From contig NZ_JBCFBO010000001.1 in assembly GCF_038562635.1 (NCBI RefSeq), positions 1,007,869-1,071,868 on the forward strand: a DNA stretch of 64,000 nucleotides, given 5' to 3'. Position 1 is the first letter of the stretch. Every line of letters starts with the position of its first letter. Positions 61,318 through 64,000 of the stretch are shown one piece after another. Made by a program: the position numbers and the translations under genes. The notes below the pieces were generated by a model. It was not told the origin of the DNA, did no database searches, and worked only from the letters and a program-made list of their open reading frames with translations. This DNA is from Methanobacterium sp. GTDB taxonomy: Archaea > Methanobacteriota > Methanobacteria > Methanobacteriales > Methanobacteriaceae.

Positions 61318-61680
61318 ATGGACAAGGTCCTTGAAAAATTCGAGACTGAAATAAGGCGAGGCGTTATGCAGGTAGCTGTGGTCTGCCTTCTGGACAAAGA
61401 GAAGTACGGCTACGAAATAATCAAAAGCCTCAATGAAACAGGATTAAATGTGGAAGAAGGAACGTTATATCCACTTCTTAGACGTCTCGAAAAGGATGAA
61501 CTACTTTCTAGCCGCTGGGAAACCAGCGGACCAAGGCCGCGGAAATATTACATAGTAACTGAATACGGAAAGGAAATTAGAACAAAATGGTTAAATTCGT
61601 TTAATGCAGTTAGTGCAGTCATTGAACGGCTTAAAGAGAATATTCAAGATAATAAAAAGGGCGGATTATACAATGTGTAA
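61318..61680 (+). CDS. PadR-family transcriptional regulator 2
   Basis: 120 residues from ATG 61318, placed by AGGAGGTTGAC. Short PadR form: LEKFETEIRRGVMQVAVVCLL, KYGYEIIKSLNETGLNVEEGTLYPLLRRLEKDELL, GPRPRKYYIVTEYGKE. It heads a run of genes (HAAS protein, small membrane protein, ABC exporter) it probably controls. Its stop overlaps the HAAS start by eight bases. Confidence 0.87.
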   Translation: MDKVLEKFETEIRRGVMQVAVVCLLDKEKYGYEIIKSLNETGLNVEEGTLYPLLRRLEKDELLSSRWETSGPRPRKYYIVTEYGKEIRTKWLNSFNAVSAVIERLKENIQDNKKGGLYNV

Positions 61681-62125
61681 CCTTGTCAACGAGTACATAA
61701 GCAAAGTAACAAAAAATATGGGCTCAAATCAGCGCAAAGAAGTTGCTAAAGAGCTAGAAACACATATTTTAGATAGTGCTGAAGCCATTGCTGCCGAAAA
61801 AAATATTGATATTGATAAAGCTGTCATCCGCGAAGTTATAGATAGGATGGGATCTCCAGAAGAAGCGGCAGCCATGTATACTTCTGAAAAGACTTTTTCA
61901 GACAAAGTAGTGGACCAATTGAAAGAAATATGGAGAATAACAGTCCATTTCATTATAATAGTCACAATGGTTTGGATCGTGCTGTTCATTGCATTCTGGA
62001 TCTACTTTGGACGTGCAGATTATATCGAGTTCGATATGTTCACTTTACTCATAATGGTTATTATTTACCTCGTTATAATTGCCTTTCACATGTTCAAAAA
62101 GCTTAAAATTTTTTCACAGCACTAA
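61673..62125 (+). CDS. HAAS-domain membrane protein
   Basis: 150 residues from ATG 61673, overlapping the PadR stop, with GGGCGGAT upstream. A HAAS/DUF1700-type helical domain (NEYISKVTKNM, QRKEVAKELETHILDSAE, IREVIDRMGSPEEAAAMY; about 3-75) is followed by two membrane helices. HAAS proteins are encoded next to PadR regulators and act as their membrane-bound partners, sequestering or informing the regulator. Confidence 0.75.
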   Translation: MCNLVNEYISKVTKNMGSNQRKEVAKELETHILDSAEAIAAEKNIDIDKAVIREVIDRMGSPEEAAAMYTSEKTFSDKVVDQLKEIWRITVHFIIIVTMVWIVLFIAFWIYFGRADYIEFDMFTLLIMVIIYLVIIAFHMFKKLKIFSQH

Positions 62126-62242
62126 AAAGCAGTAATAAGACACAGAATATATTAAATTATACATTTAGCTTTCTTAAATTCACACAATATAAAAAGAAAT
62201 GATTTAAATTCAGATTCATACCCTAAAAATTGGAGGAATTAT

Positions 62243-62452
62243 ATGGACAACAGACGTGAATATCGTCGCCACAGGCTATTTGGATTTCCATATGGCCACC
62301 TAATCTGGCCGCTTGTAATTGGAATTATTTTAATTTGTGCAGGCTTATCTGATTTGATTAAAATAGATATCTGGCATTATATATGGCCAATGATTGCCAT
62401 TGTTTTAGGCATATTAATTATAGCTGGAGGAATATTCAGCAACAGAAATTAA
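62243..62452 (+). CDS. small LiaI/LiaF-like membrane protein
   Basis: 69 residues: a basic, His/Arg-rich start (MDNRREYRRHRLFGFPYGH) and two membrane helices (LIWPLVIGIILICAGL; HYIWPMIAIVLGILIIAGG) of the DUF5668/LiaF-TM style. RBS TTGGAGGAAT. It sits 17 bases before the ABC ATPase and may sense envelope stress for the operon (inference). Confidence 0.65.
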   Translation: MDNRREYRRHRLFGFPYGHLIWPLVIGIILICAGLSDLIKIDIWHYIWPMIAIVLGILIIAGGIFSNRN

Positions 62453-62469
62453 CTAAAGAAGGGATTTAT

Positions 62470-63408
62470 ATGGATGAATATGTAATAGAGGCTCAAAATC
62501 TCACCAAAAAATATGGTGATTTTTTAGCTGTAGACAATTTAAACTTAAAAATAAAAAAAGGAGAAGTCTTTGGTTTTTTAGGTCCAAATGGGGCCGGAAA
62601 GACGACTTCAATCAGTATGATGGTAGGGCTGCTACGTCCTTCCAGCGGTAAAGTTCTGATCAACAATAAAGAAGTAGAAAAGATTGATAAAGGGACCATT
62701 GGCATATGTCCTCAGGAACTTGTTCTCTGGGAAAATCTTACATGCTACGAAAGCCTTAAACTTATGGGAGATATGTATGAGATACCCAAAGATAAACTGG
62801 ATCAAAGGATAAAAACTCTTTTAAAAGATCTTTTCCTTACAGATAAAGCTGACACAGTAGTTTCTAACCTTTCAGGAGGTATGAAGCGTCGTTTAAATCT
62901 TGCACTTGCTGTAATTCACCAGCCAGAAATAGTACTTTTAGACGAACCGTCAGAAGGTCTTGATCCTCAGTCACGTCGTGTATTATGGAATTACATCCGA
63001 TCACTTCGGGATGATGAAGGTAAAACCGTTATTTTAACAACACACCTTATGGATGAAGCAGACAGGTTAAGCGATCGAGTTGCTATAATTGACCACGGCC
63101 AGCTGCTTAAATTAGATACCCCTAAAAATCTCAAAAAAGAGGTAGGAGAAGGAGATATTGTTGAAATGACCCTTTCTAACCAGAATAATGGAGATGTCAT
63201 AAAGTATCTTGAAAACCTAAAGGATATCATATCTGTCGCGGAGTTAGACGGGAAGATTAATTTAAGAGCATTTGATGCTGTAGGAAAACTTCCAAAGATT
63301 ATTGGAGCTCTTGAAGAATCTAATGTTAACATAGATGATCTTGCTATACGACAAAACACTTTAGAAGATGTTTTCATCGAGTTAACAGGGACAGGGCTCA
63401 GGGAGTGA
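62470..63408 (+). CDS. ABC transporter ATP-binding protein (DrrA-like)
   Basis: 312 residues from ATG 62470 (MDEYVIEAQNLTKKYG); the open frame extends upstream inside the previous gene without an RBS. Walker A GPNGAGKTTS (38-47), Q-loop ICPQE, signature LSGGMKRRL, Walker B VLLDEPSEGLD, then TTHLMDEADRL. The C-terminal 80 residues fit the DrrA/multidrug-export group. It pairs with the ABC-2 permease that starts five bases downstream. Confidence 0.9.
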   Translation: MDEYVIEAQNLTKKYGDFLAVDNLNLKIKKGEVFGFLGPNGAGKTTSISMMVGLLRPSSGKVLINNKEVEKIDKGTIGICPQELVLWENLTCYESLKLMGDMYEIPKDKLDQRIKTLLKDLFLTDKADTVVSNLSGGMKRRLNLALAVIHQPEIVLLDEPSEGLDPQSRRVLWNYIRSLRDDEGKTVILTTHLMDEADRLSDRVAIIDHGQLLKLDTPKNLKKEVGEGDIVEMTLSNQNNGDVIKYLENLKDIISVAELDGKINLRAFDAVGKLPKIIGALEESNVNIDDLAIRQNTLEDVFIELTGTGLRE

Positions 63409-63413
63409 AAAAA

Positions 63414-64000
63414 ATGAAATTCATGAGTATAGCTTCAAAAGATTTAAAAGAACTTTTAAGGGACAGAAGAGGATTATTCTTCATACTGTTATTCCCACTA
63501 TTCTTTATGTTAATTTTCGGATTTGCATATGGGAATATGGGTGAAAACAATGAACCACATAGTATTGCAGTAGTTAACTATGATCAGGGCGTGACAATAC
63601 CTGGTGGAACCAATATAAACTTTGGGGACAAGACTACAGATACGCTAAAGGATGTCAAGTATCCAGAAAATGATACAAATATGTTTAATGTCACTTTAAC
63701 ATCAGAGGCAGAGGCAGATAATCTTGTAAAACAGAGAAGTGTAGACGCAGAAATTATAATTCCAGAGAATTTCTCTAAATCTATTTCAACTTTAACACCG
63801 TCAACAGTCATCGTCCGTGGTGATACTGGTTATTCTGGATTTGGAATTACTCAAGCCATGCTGTCAAGTGTTTTAGGAGAATATCAAACTAAATTAGCCG
63901 CTAACATCGAAAATAATGGAAATAATCAATCAGAAAAGCTTATTCAAGGCAAAATAGAAGGCTTGCCTGGAACAGAATCTTTTACAGCCTTTGACTATCT
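63414..64000 (+). CDS. ABC-2 family permease (3' partial)
   Basis: 195 residues to the window edge. MKFMSIASKDLKELLRDRRG, first membrane helix LFFILLFPLFFMLIFGFAYG, then the large extracellular loop typical of ABC-2 drug or lipid exporters (SIAVVNYD, VDAEIIIPENFS). The remaining helices lie beyond 64000. Partner of the preceding ATPase. Confidence 0.85.
   Translation, partial: MKFMSIASKDLKELLRDRRGLFFILLFPLFFMLIFGFAYGNMGENNEPHSIAVVNYDQGVTIPGGTNINFGDKTTDTLKDVKYPENDTNMFNVTLTSEAEADNLVKQRSVDAEIIIPENFSKSISTLTPSTVIVRGDTGYSGFGITQAMLSSVLGEYQTKLAANIENNGNNQSEKLIQGKIEGLPGTESFTAFDY

Overview
The window comes from a methanogenic archaeon of the Methanobacteriales, most likely a mesophilic Methanobacterium. 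The grounds are a run of methanogenesis marker genes ending in nifB, a TfrB-type thiol:fumarate reductase subunit, a coenzyme F390 synthetase-type ligase, archaeal forms of glycyl-tRNA synthetase, Nob1, Trm5, DphB and NucS, strong AT bias, and starts preceded by GGAGGTGAT-like ribosome binding sites. From memory of Methanothermobacter, the core genes (dcd, DUF1512, TrmJ, TfrB, IorAB, ACT, F390 ligase, PyrE, MoaB, Nob1, marker genes, NifB, MtnA, Trm5, DphB) keep an ancestral order, and accessory blocks interrupt it.

Layout. 0-4.2 kb: the end of a DUF1611-like gene, then SepF, a DUF2226 protein with tandem acidic repeats and two MinD-type ATPases. The second MinD has arginine in place of the P-loop lysine. 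4.3-4.8 kb: a dense chain of short palindromes. 4.8-10.9 kb: PfkB kinase, TatD-like hydrolase, three tandem FilR1-type regulators and a UbiA prenyltransferase. 11-17.1 kb (minus strand): GlyRS, Dcd, DUF1512, TrmJ and TfrB. 17.1-21.7 kb: a gene-poor island with pseudogenes, two HExxH proteins, a GIY-YIG-like protein and palindrome cluster B. 21.7-27.2 kb: IorA, IorB, a small membrane protein, a secreted stalk-like protein, an ACT protein and an aryl-CoA/F390-type ligase. 27.4-44 kb: cluster C, two paralogous sodium:solute symporters (one with a small accessory protein), a metallo-beta-lactamase-fold hydrolase, two cytosolic PAS histidine kinases (the larger with nine PAS domains), three decayed genes, and a minus-strand DNA recombination/repair set (RHH regulator, SSB-like acidic-tailed protein, NucS, ERF annealing protein). 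44.3-47 kb: PRC-barrel, a 49-residue zinc protein, PyrE, MoaB, a candidate structured RNA and Nob1. 47.2-55.2 kb: DUF2117, Mmp2, Mmp3, Mmp6, DUF2111, Mmp5, Mmp15, Mmp17 and NifB, which fits assembly and ATP-driven activation of methyl-coenzyme M reductase. 55.2-64 kb: MtnA, zinc-ribbon proteins, Trm5, DphB, an orphan Dam-type methylase, and two PadR regulators with clear operator-like repeats leading into a HAAS protein and an ABC exporter that runs off the end.

The least explained features are the palindrome clusters at 4.3, 21.2, 27.6 and 39.0 kb. Clusters B and C sit in one shared scaffold sequence in the same orientation, but the palindrome blocks are inserted at different points. One block splits a palindrome that is intact in the other copy, and one conserved palindrome has its centre inverted between the copies. 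This suggests a palindromic element that spreads by nesting. Other points of interest are the K-to-R MinD paralogue in the SepF operon, the DUF2117/DUF2111 proteins inside the MCR-activation cluster, the ERF/SSB-like/NucS set, a two-hairpin RNA candidate before nob1, and a PadR promoter with three operators at exact 16-bp spacing. All identifications were made by reading the sequence, without database searches.
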